Source of the DNA: Gammaproteobacteria bacterium | Lineage (GTDB): Bacteria > Pseudomonadota > Gammaproteobacteria > Arenicellales > Poriferihabitantaceae | Length of the DNA: 32,011 nucleotides | NCBI GenBank assembly: GCA_009842505.1 | Contig: VYFG01000098.1 | Location: forward strand, 1-32,011 | Direction of reading: 5' to 3' | Shown here: positions 8,237 through 16,504 of the stretch, piece by piece | How the letters are laid out: each line of letters starts with the position of its first letter | How positions within the stretch are numbered: the stretch's first letter is position 1 | The notes under the pieces: model-generated | Told to the model about the DNA's origin: nothing | Seen by the model: only the letters and a program-made list of their open reading frames with translations | The model's database searches: none | Made by a program: the position numbers and the translations under genes

Positions 8237-9064
8237 ATGACTTACGAAACCATCCAGCTTTCGTTTGACGGTCCCGTTGCCACAATCAGCCTGAACCGTC
8301 CGGATAAGCTGAATGCCATCAACGCCGTCATGCTCCATGAACTGGAGGACGCCCTGGACGACCTGGAAGGCAACGATGCGGTCATGGCCATCGTTATGCA
8401 TGGCAACGGCCGTTCATTTTGTGCAGGATTCGACCTGAAGGCATCGGTGGAAAAAGGCCGTAGGGGTGAACGGGAATGGCGCGCGGCCCTGGAGTATGAC
8501 CTTGCGGTAATCATGCGATTCTGGCATTGCGAGAAACCGACCATTGCCGCCGTGAATGGGTACGCCCTGGCAGCCGGCTTTGAACTTGCACTGGCCTGCG
8601 ATATGACGGTTTGCGGGGCAAGCGCGTTGTTCGGGGAACCGGAAGTTCGATTCGGCAGCAGTATAGTGGCCATGTTGCTGCCCTGGTATGTCAATCCGAA
8701 ACGGGCCAAGAAAATGCTGCTCACCGGGCAGGACCGGATGACTGCCGACGAGGCGCTGCTGCATGGCCTCGTGAACGAAGTGGTGCCCGACCAGGAGGTG
8801 CTGGCCCGCGGAAGAAGCCTTGCCCGTGAAGCAGCTCTCATGGATCCCGACTCGGTCCGGCTGACCAAGAAGGCGATCAACGAATCCTACCGGATCATGG
8901 GCATGGAACAGGCCCTGGATGCGGGGCTCGAGATCTCCATCGAAATCGAGACCACCGAGACGGATATTCGCAGGGAATTCAACCGGATACTCAGGGAACA
9001 GGGATTCAAGGCGGCTCTCATTTGGCGGGAGGAAAGGCTTGAAAAACCCGATGCACCGGCTTGA
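8237..9064 (+). CDS. Enoyl-CoA hydratase/isomerase family protein (crotonase)
   Basis: This 275-residue crotonase-fold enzyme probably hydrates a 2-enoyl-CoA. The N-terminal LNRPDKLNAIN motif (residues 19-29) and the oxyanion-hole region (SFCAGFDLKA) are present. Both catalytic glutamates of true hydratases are conserved: Glu116 in AGFELA and Glu136 in GEPEV, 20 residues apart as in rat mitochondrial hydratase. It overlaps the following NDP-forming acyl-CoA synthetase gene, which suggests an operon that activates an acid and then modifies its CoA ester. The substrate cannot be read from the sequence. Confidence 0.88.
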   Translation: MTYETIQLSFDGPVATISLNRPDKLNAINAVMLHELEDALDDLEGNDAVMAIVMHGNGRSFCAGFDLKASVEKGRRGEREWRAALEYDLAVIMRFWHCEKPTIAAVNGYALAAGFELALACDMTVCGASALFGEPEVRFGSSIVAMLLPWYVNPKRAKKMLLTGQDRMTADEALLHGLVNEVVPDQEVLARGRSLAREAALMDPDSVRLTKKAINESYRIMGMEQALDAGLEISIEIETTETDIRREFNRILREQGFKAALIWREERLEKPDAPA

Positions 9065-11129
9065 CCCGCTGCTGAAACCCGGTTCCATCGCCCTGGTGGG
9101 TGCCTCGGAAAAACCGGGCAGCCCGGGCCGGAACCTGGCTGAACTTGTCATCAATTCCGGTTACCGGGGCACCGTGTATCCCGTCAATCCGGGGTATCCG
9201 GAGATTATCGGGGTGCGGTGCTTCCCGGACCTCGCCGCCCTGCCGCAGGCTGTCGATCATGCCATCCTGGCGGTGTCCAACGAGCGCCTGGAGGGCGCCT
9301 TGAGCCAGGCTGTAGAGCGTGGCGTGAAGGCGGCTACCATCTATTCCAGCTGCACACTGGAAAACGATACCGACCCGCCGCTGAAACAGCGACTGGCGCG
9401 GCTGGCGGACACTGCGGGGATTCCGGTCTGCGGGGGCAACGGGATGGGATTCTATTCCGTCGGCTCCGGGCTGTTCGCCGGAATCTTTCCGATGGACAGG
9501 ACAGTGGAAGCGGGCTCCATCAGCTACATCGCCCAGTCCGGGTCGGCCCTCAGCGCGCTGGTTCATAACGGCAACCGGCTCGGATTCAACCTGTGCGTGT
9601 CCTGCGGCAATGAACTGACAACCTCCGTGTCGGATTACATGGACTGGTCACTGGAACAGGAAACGACCCGGGTCATCGCCCTGTTCCTTGAAACCGTCAG
9701 GAATCCGGCCGGTTTTCTCGGCGCCCTGGAAAAAGCCAACGAACGGGGTATACCGGTCGTCGCCCTGAAGGTCGGGAAGTCGCCGCTCGGAGCGGAACTG
9801 GCCAAGACCCATACCGGTGCCATGGCCGGAGACCATGCCGCCCTGGAAGCCGTTTTCAGGAAGTACGGGGTCATGGAAGTGGGCGATTTCGACGAGATGG
9901 CCGCCCTGCTCATGCTGCTGCAGTCCGCCCGAAGGCCAGGTCCCGGGGAACTGGCGACGATCCAGGAATCCGGCGGTTTCATGGAACTGGTCACGGATAT
10001 CTGCCATGACCTAGGCATCGGGTTCGCCCGGATCAGCCAGCAGACCAAGGACGAGATTGCCCGGCACCTGGAGCCCGGGCTGAAAGCCGACAATCCACTG
10101 GACGCCTGGGGAACCAACAGGAACTTCGAATACCGGTTCTACGCCTGCATCGCGGCCCTGATGCGGGATCCCGCGGTGGCAAGCGGTATCTTCTTCGCCA
10201 ATTTTCGCGACGGGCACTACCTGGCGGAAGCCTTCTTCAGGGCGGTCAGGAAAGTCTCTCAGGAAAATGAAAAACCGCTGGCAATGGCCAATTGCTACAG
10301 CGACATCTCCCATCCGGAACTCTGCAGGAAGGCGCATGAGGCTGACATTCCGTTCATCGACGGCGCCCGGGAGGCTCTCCTGGCGACCCGCCACCTCCAC
10401 CGTCATCGCGACCGGTTGCACCGTTCACCCGAAAAATCCGATTTTGCCCTTGATCCGGACAGGACGATGAAGTGGCGGCATCATCTGGCCGAGGCGGATG
10501 AAAACCACCTGATGGAGACAACCGTCCTGGACATGCTGGGGGACTTCGGGATCGCGGTACCGCGGCGCTGCAAGGTCGACACCCTGCAGCAAGCGCTGGA
10601 TTGCGCAGAGGAATTCGGCTATCCGGTGGTGCTCAAGTCCCGCGCCCCGGGCCTGCTTCACAGGACGGAGCGGAACGGAGTCGTGCCCGGCATATGCGAT
10701 GCCGAACAGCTCGCGGGACACTACCAGGACATGGAGACCCGTCTTGGCGCCGAAGCCCTTGTCTGCGAACAGGTCGCCCCGGGCACCGAGATCGGATTTG
10801 GCATGGTCAATGACCCGCAATTCGGGCCGTTTATCATGATATCGGCAGGCGGAACCCAGATCGAGCTTCTCGCCGACCGGACCGTGGCCCTGCCGCCGGT
10901 CTCCCACGCAGAAGTCGATGAAATGCTCTCTTCCCTCAAGATCGACAGGCTGCTTCGGGGGATACGCGGCCAGCCCCCCGGCAACAGATCAGGACTGATC
11001 GGCAGCATTGTGAAACTGTCCCATCTGGCCATCGCCCTGCAGGACCATATCGCCGAGATGGATATCAACCCGATCATCGTGAACGCCCGGGAAGCCGTTG
11101 CCGTCGATGCGTTGATTGTGCGGAAATAA
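9051..11129 (+). CDS. NDP-forming acyl-CoA synthetase (acetate-CoA ligase family)
   Basis: This 692-residue protein has the fused alpha-beta layout of ADP-forming acyl-CoA synthetases. It has an N-terminal CoA-binding Rossmann domain (SIALVGASEKPGSPGRN), succinyl-CoA-ligase-like middle domains, and a C-terminal ATP-grasp domain from about residue 480 (YPVVLKSRAPGLLHRTE). The probable phosphohistidine is His254 in KTHTGAMAG. It would form an acyl-CoA from a carboxylic acid, CoA and ATP, or run in reverse to make ATP. It overlaps the upstream crotonase gene by 14 bp. The start is uncertain: TTG 9039, 6 nt after GGAGG at 9028-9032, is better placed for ribosome binding and would add four residues. 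The true acid substrate is unknown. Confidence 0.85.
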   Translation: MHRLDPLLKPGSIALVGASEKPGSPGRNLAELVINSGYRGTVYPVNPGYPEIIGVRCFPDLAALPQAVDHAILAVSNERLEGALSQAVERGVKAATIYSSCTLENDTDPPLKQRLARLADTAGIPVCGGNGMGFYSVGSGLFAGIFPMDRTVEAGSISYIAQSGSALSALVHNGNRLGFNLCVSCGNELTTSVSDYMDWSLEQETTRVIALFLETVRNPAGFLGALEKANERGIPVVALKVGKSPLGAELAKTHTGAMAGDHAALEAVFRKYGVMEVGDFDEMAALLMLLQSARRPGPGELATIQESGGFMELVTDICHDLGIGFARISQQTKDEIARHLEPGLKADNPLDAWGTNRNFEYRFYACIAALMRDPAVASGIFFANFRDGHYLAEAFFRAVRKVSQENEKPLAMANCYSDISHPELCRKAHEADIPFIDGAREALLATRHLHRHRDRLHRSPEKSDFALDPDRTMKWRHHLAEADENHLMETTVLDMLGDFGIAVPRRCKVDTLQQALDCAEEFGYPVVLKSRAPGLLHRTERNGVVPGICDAEQLAGHYQDMETRLGAEALVCEQVAPGTEIGFGMVNDPQFGPFIMISAGGTQIELLADRTVALPPVSHAEVDEMLSSLKIDRLLRGIRGQPPGNRSGLIGSIVKLSHLAIALQDHIAEMDINPIIVNAREAVAVDALIVRK

Positions 11130-11346
11130 CCGGAAGCGGGCCACTGAACGGGAACCCGTTTTCGTTGCGGCGACGGCGGGATCATCTTCCCGCGAAAACG
11201 GCAAGTCGATCTTCCCTGATGGACCAACCCGTGCATGTCGCAAGGCAGGAAAAATCCAATCCGGTGAACGGGCAGCCGGGTTCATGGAAGGAGCCAAGGC
11301 CCCGGATGCGGAAGCAGGCTTCCGGCATCCGTTCCTGCCCCGGGTG
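11130..11346. terminator. Convergent intergenic region with candidate terminator hairpins
   Basis: Two genes converge here. A 9-bp inverted repeat, CCGTTTTCG at 11156-11164 and CGAAAACGG at 11193-11201, encloses an inner CGGGA/TCCCG pair. A second hairpin at 11304-11330 (GGATGCGGAAGC against GCTTCCGGCATCC, one bulged base) lies just beyond the ATP-grasp stop. Neither has a long T tract, so termination is a suggestion. Confidence 0.4.
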
Positions 11347-12279
11347 CTACCGCAGCGCGGTCACGAATTCGACAAAGCGGTGCTCCGGCGAAAACCCGAA
11401 CAGCGCCTTGCCGTTCGTCACGAAATTGGAGTACGGGTTGAAATCGTAGTAACAGGGCCGGCCATCGGCCGGATCCAGGAAGTACTCGACGCCGCCGAGG
11501 TCGGCGCCCGCCGCCGTCACGACAGAGCGCACGTCCGACAGAATGGAATCCGGGGGCACAAACGGCTGGATCCGGTTCTCTTCCCCGGCCGCGTGGAAAT
11601 TGGGATCATCGCCGCTGCCGTCCCCCTGGACACTGCAGCCGTCCGCGGCGCAGTAGTTGAAGGAGGTCTCCGCCACCGGCTGCCTGATCGCGTAGAGAAG
11701 GGCGTCGCCGAGCAGTTCTACCCGGTAGACGTATCCGTTCGTTGGGGCGTAGCGCTGTATGAGTCCCGTTCCGTCGATGCCGAGATCGAGCTGCCGTCCG
11801 CGCATCGCGGCTTCCAACTCGTCGGGGGAGTCATAGCGCCGGATGCCCGCGCCGGAGCCGCCGATGTTGGGCTTGACCATCAGCGGAAAGCCGATCCGTT
11901 CCGCCGCATCCCGCACATCCGAGGGTCGGTAGACCGCGACCGCTTCGGGGTAATGCAGGCCCAGGCGCTGGAAGATGCCGTTCTGGACGGCCTTCGACGC
12001 GCCCGCCTGGTGGGCCCTGGCCCCGTTGACGATGCGGACTCCCCGGGCCTCGAGAAAGGTGAGGTAGTGCAGGGTGTGGAACACGACATGTGGTGGCCTG
12101 TCCGCTGACGGCATCACGTTGACACGGTTGACGGCGAGTGCGAAGGGAATGTCATCCCCGGATGCGGAGAAGGAAAGCTCGCCCACGTTGATGGGCACCA
12201 GGTCGACGCCGGCCTCTTCAAATGCGGCAATCAGGGAATCGGACCAGGAGGGGTGCTCGTAGATGAAGCCCAATTTCAT
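11347..12279 (-). CDS. ATP-grasp domain ligase, function unknown
   Basis: This 310-residue protein has an N-terminal pre-ATP-grasp region, then an ATP-grasp fold. The ATP-binding segment is [18 protein letters not shown] (residues 131-148), a Gly-rich loop. The metal site near the end is [10 protein letters not shown] (277-286), where Asp-x-Asn replaces the more usual Glu-x-Asn. RimK-like peptide or amino-acid ligases are the nearest type I recognise, but the substrate is unknown. It starts inside the uracil-DNA glycosylase stop (ATGA overlap), so the two are translationally coupled and share the tail of the transporter operon. A cysteine pair near residues 210-215 is unusual for the family. 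Confidence 0.7.
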   Translation of the reverse strand: MKLGFIYEHPSWSDSLIAAFEEAGVDLVPINVGELSFSASGDDIPFALAVNRVNVMPSADRPPHVVFHTLHYLTFLEARGVRIVNGARAHQAGASKAVQNGIFQRLGLHYPEAVAVYRPSDVRDAAERIGFPLMVKPNIGGSGAGIRRYDSPDELEAAMRGRQLDLGIDGTGLIQRYAPTNGYVYRVELLGDALLYAIRQPVAETSFNYCAADGCSVQGDGSGDDPNFHAAGEENRIQPFVPPDSILSDVRSVVTAAGADLGGVEYFLDPADGRPCYYDFNPYSNFVTNGKALFGFSPEHRFVEFVTALR

Positions 12280-12962
12280 GGGATTGACCAGTCAATCGGG
12301 GGCTTGCCGTATTCTTCCAGCCATTGGTTGGCCCGGGAAAAATGCCGGCATCCGAAGAAGCCGCGGTGGGCCGACAGCGGCGAGGGGTGCGGCGACTTGA
12401 GGATCAGGTGGCGCCGGGGATTCACGAACTCGCCCTTGCGCTGCGCGTAGCTTCCCCACAGCATGAATACCAGGTCATCCCGGGCCTTTTCCAGGGACTG
12501 CACCGCGAAATCGGTGAACTGCTCCCATCCCTTGCCCTGGTGGGAGCCTGCGCGGTGGCGCTCGACGGTGAGGGTGGCATTCAACAGCAGCACGCCCTGG
12601 TCGGCCCAGTGCTGGAGGCAGCCATGGGCGGGCGTCGGAATGCCGAGGTCCTGCCCCAGTTCCTGGAAAATGTTCTGCAGGGACGGGGGGAACGGGATGC
12701 CCGGCAGCACCGAGAAACACAGGCCGTGGGCCTGGCCGGGCCCGTGATAGGGATCCTGACCGAGGATCACGACCTTCACCTTGTCGAAGGGTGTCGAGTT
12801 GAAGGCGTTGAACCAGTTACCGCTGTTCGGGTAGATCACCTTACGTCGGTCTTTCTGTTCCCGCAGGAATTCCTTCAGGGAGACCATGTACGGCTCGTTG
12901 AACTGGGGGCCCAGGATGTCAAGCCAGCCCGGCTCGAGCTGTATGGTCGCGGGAGTGTTCAT
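12276..12962 (-). CDS. ung: Uracil-DNA glycosylase, family 1
   Basis: This 228-residue DNA repair enzyme removes uracil from DNA. The catalytic motif [13 protein letters not shown] starts at residue 68, with the water-activating Asp at 70. The second motif [11 protein letters not shown] begins at His192, the conserved catalytic His. The length matches bacterial Ung (about 225-230). It lies 20 bp downstream of livF on the same strand and overlaps the ATP-grasp gene by 4 bp, so a housekeeping repair gene appears to ride in a catabolic transport operon. An internal promoter is possible but not seen. Confidence 0.96.
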   Translation of the reverse strand: MNTPATIQLEPGWLDILGPQFNEPYMVSLKEFLREQKDRRKVIYPNSGNWFNAFNSTPFDKVKVVILGQDPYHGPGQAHGLCFSVLPGIPFPPSLQNIFQELGQDLGIPTPAHGCLQHWADQGVLLLNATLTVERHRAGSHQGKGWEQFTDFAVQSLEKARDDLVFMLWGSYAQRKGEFVNPRRHLILKSPHPSPLSAHRGFFGCRHFSRANQWLEEYGKPPIDWSIP

Positions 12963-12982
12963 GAACGCAGGCGGCGGGGCGT

Positions 12983-13684
12983 CTAAATCCCCAGGTACTG
13001 CATTTTCAGGCCCGGGTTCGCCTGCAGTTCGGCGGGGCTTCCGCTCCAGACAACCCTGCCTTTCTCGATGATGTGGTGGTGGTCGGCGATCCGGTTGAGT
13101 TCCTCGATGTTCTTGTCGATCAGCAGTATGGTCAGCCCGGACTGCTTGAGAAGGTCAAGGCGCTTCCAGATCTCCCGGCGGATCAGGGGCGCCAGCCCCT
13201 CCGTGGCCTCGTCCAGGATCAGGAGCAGCGGGTTCAGCATCAGGGCGCGGCCGATGGACAGCATCTGCTGTTCGCCGCCCGAGAGCTGGCTGCCCATGTT
13301 GCCGAGCCTTTCCTTGAGGGCGGGAAAGAAATCGAGCATCCGGTCCAGGGTCCATGGATCGTCCAGGCCGGCAAAGTTGGTGGCGGTGGCCATCAGGTTC
13401 TCGCGCACGCTCAGGTTGGGGAAGACCTGCCGGCCTTCGGGCACCAGTCCGATGCCGTGCTGCGCCACCTGGTAGGCGGGCTTCCCGTCGATCCGGTCGC
13501 CGAGAAACGTGATTTGGCCGCTGCGGCAGGGGACGATTCCCAGGATGGAGCCCACTGTGGTGGTCTTGCCCATGCCGTTGCGGCCGATCAGGGTAGTGAC
13601 CTTTCCCTCCTCCGCCCGCAGGGTCATGCCGAAGAGCGCCTGGATGGAGCCATAGAACGTCTCGACGCCGGCCAGTTCAAGCAT
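12983..13684 (-). CDS. livF: Branched-chain/aromatic ABC transporter ATP-binding protein LivF-type
   Basis: This 233-residue cytoplasmic ATPase belongs to the HAAT uptake family. Walker A is GRNGMGKTT at about residues 34-42, the ABC signature is LSGGEQQML, and Walker B is [13 protein letters not shown], the last typical of LivF. ATG 13684 is chosen because it starts the usual MLEL fold and overlaps the livG stop by 8 bp. An upstream in-frame start at 13726 would add 14 residues that lie inside livG. It is the last transport gene before ung. Confidence 0.92.
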   Translation of the reverse strand: MLELAGVETFYGSIQALFGMTLRAEEGKVTTLIGRNGMGKTTTVGSILGIVPCRSGQITFLGDRIDGKPAYQVAQHGIGLVPEGRQVFPNLSVRENLMATATNFAGLDDPWTLDRMLDFFPALKERLGNMGSQLSGGEQQMLSIGRALMLNPLLLILDEATEGLAPLIRREIWKRLDLLKQSGLTILLIDKNIEELNRIADHHHIIEKGRVVWSGSPAELQANPGLKMQYLGI

Positions 13685-14429
13685 GTTCTTCCCCCAGATA
13701 GGCTTTCTGGACTTCCAGGTTGCCACGGATGTTTTCCACGGTATCGGTGGCGATGATGTGGCCGTTCACCAGGACGGACAGGATGTCCGCCAGGGTGAAG
13801 ACGGCGTCCATGTCATGTTCGATGAGCAGAATGGTCTTGTCCCCCCGAAGGCCTGAGAGGATCTCGACCATGCGGGCGCTTTCCTCCGTGCCCATGCCGG
13901 CCATGGGTTCGTCCAGCAGGAGCATGCGCGGCTTCATCGCGAGCGCCATGGCTACCTCGAGCTGGCGCTGCTCGCCGTGGGACACCTCCGCCGCGAGCCG
14001 GTGGACGCGGTCGCCCAGCCCCACCCGGGTAAGGTGTTCCATGGCCTGGTTCCGCATCTCCTGATCCCGGCTCACGGGCCGCCAGAAACGGTAGGAGTGG
14101 CCGCTGGTGCCCTGCACCGCGAGCATGACATTCTCCAGCAGGGTCATCGGCAGGACCACGCTGGTGATCTGGAACGAGCGGGCGAGCCCGGAATGGGCGC
14201 GGCTCGCCGTGGAGTGATGGGTGATGTCCTCGCCGTTGAATTCGATCCGCCCGGCGCTTGGCCGGAGCTGACCGGACAGCTGCGCGATCAGGGTGGTCTT
14301 GCCGGCGCCGTTCGGGCCGATGATGGCGTGGATGATGTCCGGCTGCACCTCAAGGTTGACGTTGTCCGTGGCGATGATGCCGCCGAAGTTCTTGCAAAGA
14401 CCGGTGATCCTGAGGATGGGTTCAGTCAC
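13677..14429 (-). CDS. livG: Branched-chain/aromatic ABC transporter ATP-binding protein LivG-type
   Basis: This 250-residue ATPase partners LivF. Walker A is GPNGAGKTT, the signature is VSHGEQRQLEVAMAL, and Walker B is MLLLDEPMAGMG; the HGEQ form of the signature is typical of LivG. GTG 14429 is preferred because GGAGG lies 8 nt upstream (complement of 14438-14442). An in-frame ATG at 14453 would extend it by eight residues. The start overlaps the livM stop by 8 bp and its end overlaps livF by 8 bp, so the whole set is translationally coupled. Confidence 0.92.
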   Translation of the reverse strand: MTEPILRITGLCKNFGGIIATDNVNLEVQPDIIHAIIGPNGAGKTTLIAQLSGQLRPSAGRIEFNGEDITHHSTASRAHSGLARSFQITSVVLPMTLLENVMLAVQGTSGHSYRFWRPVSRDQEMRNQAMEHLTRVGLGDRVHRLAAEVSHGEQRQLEVAMALAMKPRMLLLDEPMAGMGTEESARMVEILSGLRGDKTILLIEHDMDAVFTLADILSVLVNGHIIATDTVENIRGNLEVQKAYLGEEHA

Positions 14430-15417
14430 TTTCCGTCCTCCCGCGCCTCGCATCCAGGCGGGTCAGCATGCCGTGGATGCCCCCCTTGCCGAACAGGACC
14501 AGGGCCACCAGGAGCAGGCCGAAGGGCAGGTGCCAGTATTCCAGCCAGGACTCCCTGAGCAGTTTCATGAATTCCGGCAGGTACTGTTCCAGGAAGACAA
14601 AGGCGCCCGTGCCCATCAGCGGGCCGAACAGGGAACCCGTGCCGCCCATGACGACCATAAAGATGAGTTCCCCGGAGCGGATCCAGCTCATCATCTCCGG
14701 GCTGATGAAGCTGGTGAAGTTCCCGAGCAGCATGCCGGCGATCCCGCAGATCACGCCCGAGATCACATAGCAGGCCAGCCGGTAGCGGTAGGTGTTGAAA
14801 CCGAGCGACTGCATGCGCTCGTCATTGAACTTGGACCCGACGATCACGCGGCCGAACCGGGCATGGACCAGCCGGTGGACCAGCAGCAGCGCCAGCAGCA
14901 GCACGCCGAAGATCCAGTAGTACAGCGCCACGGGGCCGTCCATGGTCATGAAGGCCGGGAAATCGCTGCGCAGGTAGATGACCAGGCCGTCGTCGCCGCC
15001 GTATTCCTCCAGGCTGACGAAGGTGAAGTACACCATCTGGCTGAAGGCCAGCGTAATCATGATGAAGTAGACGCCCTTGGTGCGCAGGCAGATGGTGCCG
15101 GTCACCAGCGCGAATGCCGCGCTCACCACGATGGTCAGCAGCAGGTGGATCCAGCCGTTGTAGATGTCGTAGTAGGCGGGTATGCCGACGCAGTAGGCGC
15201 CGATGCCGATGAACGCGGCGTGGCCGAGGCTGACCATGCCGCCGTAACCCAGGATCAGGTTGAGGCTGATGGTGGCAATGGCCAGGATCAGTCCCCGGCT
15301 GAGGAGATCAAGCAGGAACGGCTGGTCGGCCCACAGGATGATCCACGGCGCGGCTGCGAGCAGCAACAGCAGCGCGGTGTAGATGCGGCCCGAAACCGAT
15401 GTCGGCAGCCAGGACAT
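14422..15417 (-). CDS. livM: Branched-chain/aromatic ABC transporter permease LivM-type
   Basis: This 331-residue inner-membrane permease is strongly hydrophobic, with many predicted helices. The family hallmark LGYGGMVSLGHAAFIGIGAY is at about residues 55-74. A further conserved stretch, MGGTGSLFGPLMGTG, lies near residue 275. It forms the heteromeric channel with LivH. It starts 2 bp after the livH stop and overlaps livG. The conserved gene order livH-livM-livG-livF supports the assignment. Confidence 0.92.
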   Translation of the reverse strand: MSWLPTSVSGRIYTALLLLLAAAPWIILWADQPFLLDLLSRGLILAIATISLNLILGYGGMVSLGHAAFIGIGAYCVGIPAYYDIYNGWIHLLLTIVVSAAFALVTGTICLRTKGVYFIMITLAFSQMVYFTFVSLEEYGGDDGLVIYLRSDFPAFMTMDGPVALYYWIFGVLLLALLLVHRLVHARFGRVIVGSKFNDERMQSLGFNTYRYRLACYVISGVICGIAGMLLGNFTSFISPEMMSWIRSGELIFMVVMGGTGSLFGPLMGTGAFVFLEQYLPEFMKLLRESWLEYWHLPFGLLLVALVLFGKGGIHGMLTRLDARRGRTESD

Positions 15418-15419
15418 CC

Positions 15420-16343
15420 CTAGCGGGCCCCGGCGGGCGGGAACAGGCCTTGGGGACGGAAGGCCAGGACCACGGCCATCAGTATGTACACCAGCATGGA
15501 GGACAGCGCCGGTGCGGCGGTTTCGGCGTGGTGAACGGACATGAACACCTTCAGCAGGTCATCCAGGTAGGAGCGTCCCAGGGTATCCATGAGGCCTATG
15601 ATGATGGCGGCGTAGAAGGCGCCCTTGATGGAGCCGATGCCGCCGACGATGACGACGACGAACGCGATGATGATGATCTCGTTGCCCATGCCGATGCTGG
15701 CCTCGGTGATGGGGGCGATCAGCATGCCGGCGAAGGCCGACATGGCGGCGCCGATGGCGAACACCACCAGGAACAGGCGGTGGATGTTCACCCCCAGCGC
15801 CTCCACCATGGTGCGGTTGGACGCGCCGGCCCTGATCAGCATGCCAAGCCGGCTCCGGGTCACCATGATGCTGAGGATCCCGGCCACCAGCAGGCCGCCC
15901 AGGATGATGACCAGCCGGTAGATGGGCAGCACCAGGGTGCCCAGAGTGATCTGGCCGTTCAGGAAGTCCGGCAGGGGGATGGCCATGCCCGCGGGCCCCC
16001 AGATGATGTGCACCAGCGTATCGAAGATCAGGATCAGGCCGAACGTCACCAGCACGTGGTCCAGGTGGTCCTCGCGGTACAGTCGCCGCGCGATCACCCA
16101 TTCCACGATGGCGCCGATGATGAAGGCGCCCACCAGGGCAACCAGGATGCCGGTGAGGAACGACCCCCCGCGGGCCACCACGGAACCGCAGAAGTACGCG
16201 CCGAGCATGTAGAAGGAGCCGTGGGAGAGGTTGATGAAATCCATGATCCCGAAGATCAGGGTCAGTCCCGATGCCAGGAGGAACAGCAGCAGGCCGAGCT
16301 GCAGGCCGTTCATGAATTGCGTAAGGAGGAGGTTCCAGTCCAC
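15420..16343 (-). CDS. livH: Branched-chain/aromatic ABC transporter permease LivH-type
   Basis: This 307-residue inner-membrane permease has the LivH hallmark LTLIFGIMDFINLSHGSFYM at about residues 27-46 and about eight hydrophobic segments. It begins with GTG at 16343; the ribosome site is weak. It is the first transport gene after benzoate-CoA ligase, 161 bp downstream, and I see no strong promoter in that gap, so it is probably read through from the bcl promoter. The linkage to bcl and the box genes points to benzoate or a related aromatic acid as substrate, rather than leucine. Confidence 0.92.
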   Translation of the reverse strand: MDWNLLLTQFMNGLQLGLLLFLLASGLTLIFGIMDFINLSHGSFYMLGAYFCGSVVARGGSFLTGILVALVGAFIIGAIVEWVIARRLYREDHLDHVLVTFGLILIFDTLVHIIWGPAGMAIPLPDFLNGQITLGTLVLPIYRLVIILGGLLVAGILSIMVTRSRLGMLIRAGASNRTMVEALGVNIHRLFLVVFAIGAAMSAFAGMLIAPITEASIGMGNEIIIIAFVVVIVGGIGSIKGAFYAAIIIGLMDTLGRSYLDDLLKVFMSVHHAETAAPALSSMLVYILMAVVLAFRPQGLFPPAGAR

Positions 16344-16504
16344 GGTGGCGGTTCTCGAGCGTCAGGCGGCGGCCGTGGTTGTGGGATCGGCTTCCGGGTG
16401 GTTCGGTCTCATGGCAGGTGTTCCGGTGTCGACTGGTCTGGTGGCTGCATGCGGGGCCGGGTATCGGGCGGGACGCTTCCGTGGATTGTATCCCCTCGGG
16501 GCGG

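Noticed and set aside
11116..12108. Long plus-strand open frame opposite the ATP-grasp gene
   Set aside because: It mirrors the minus-strand ATP-grasp gene, has Arg/Ala/Gly-rich composition typical of a GC-rich antisense frame, and shows no motif.
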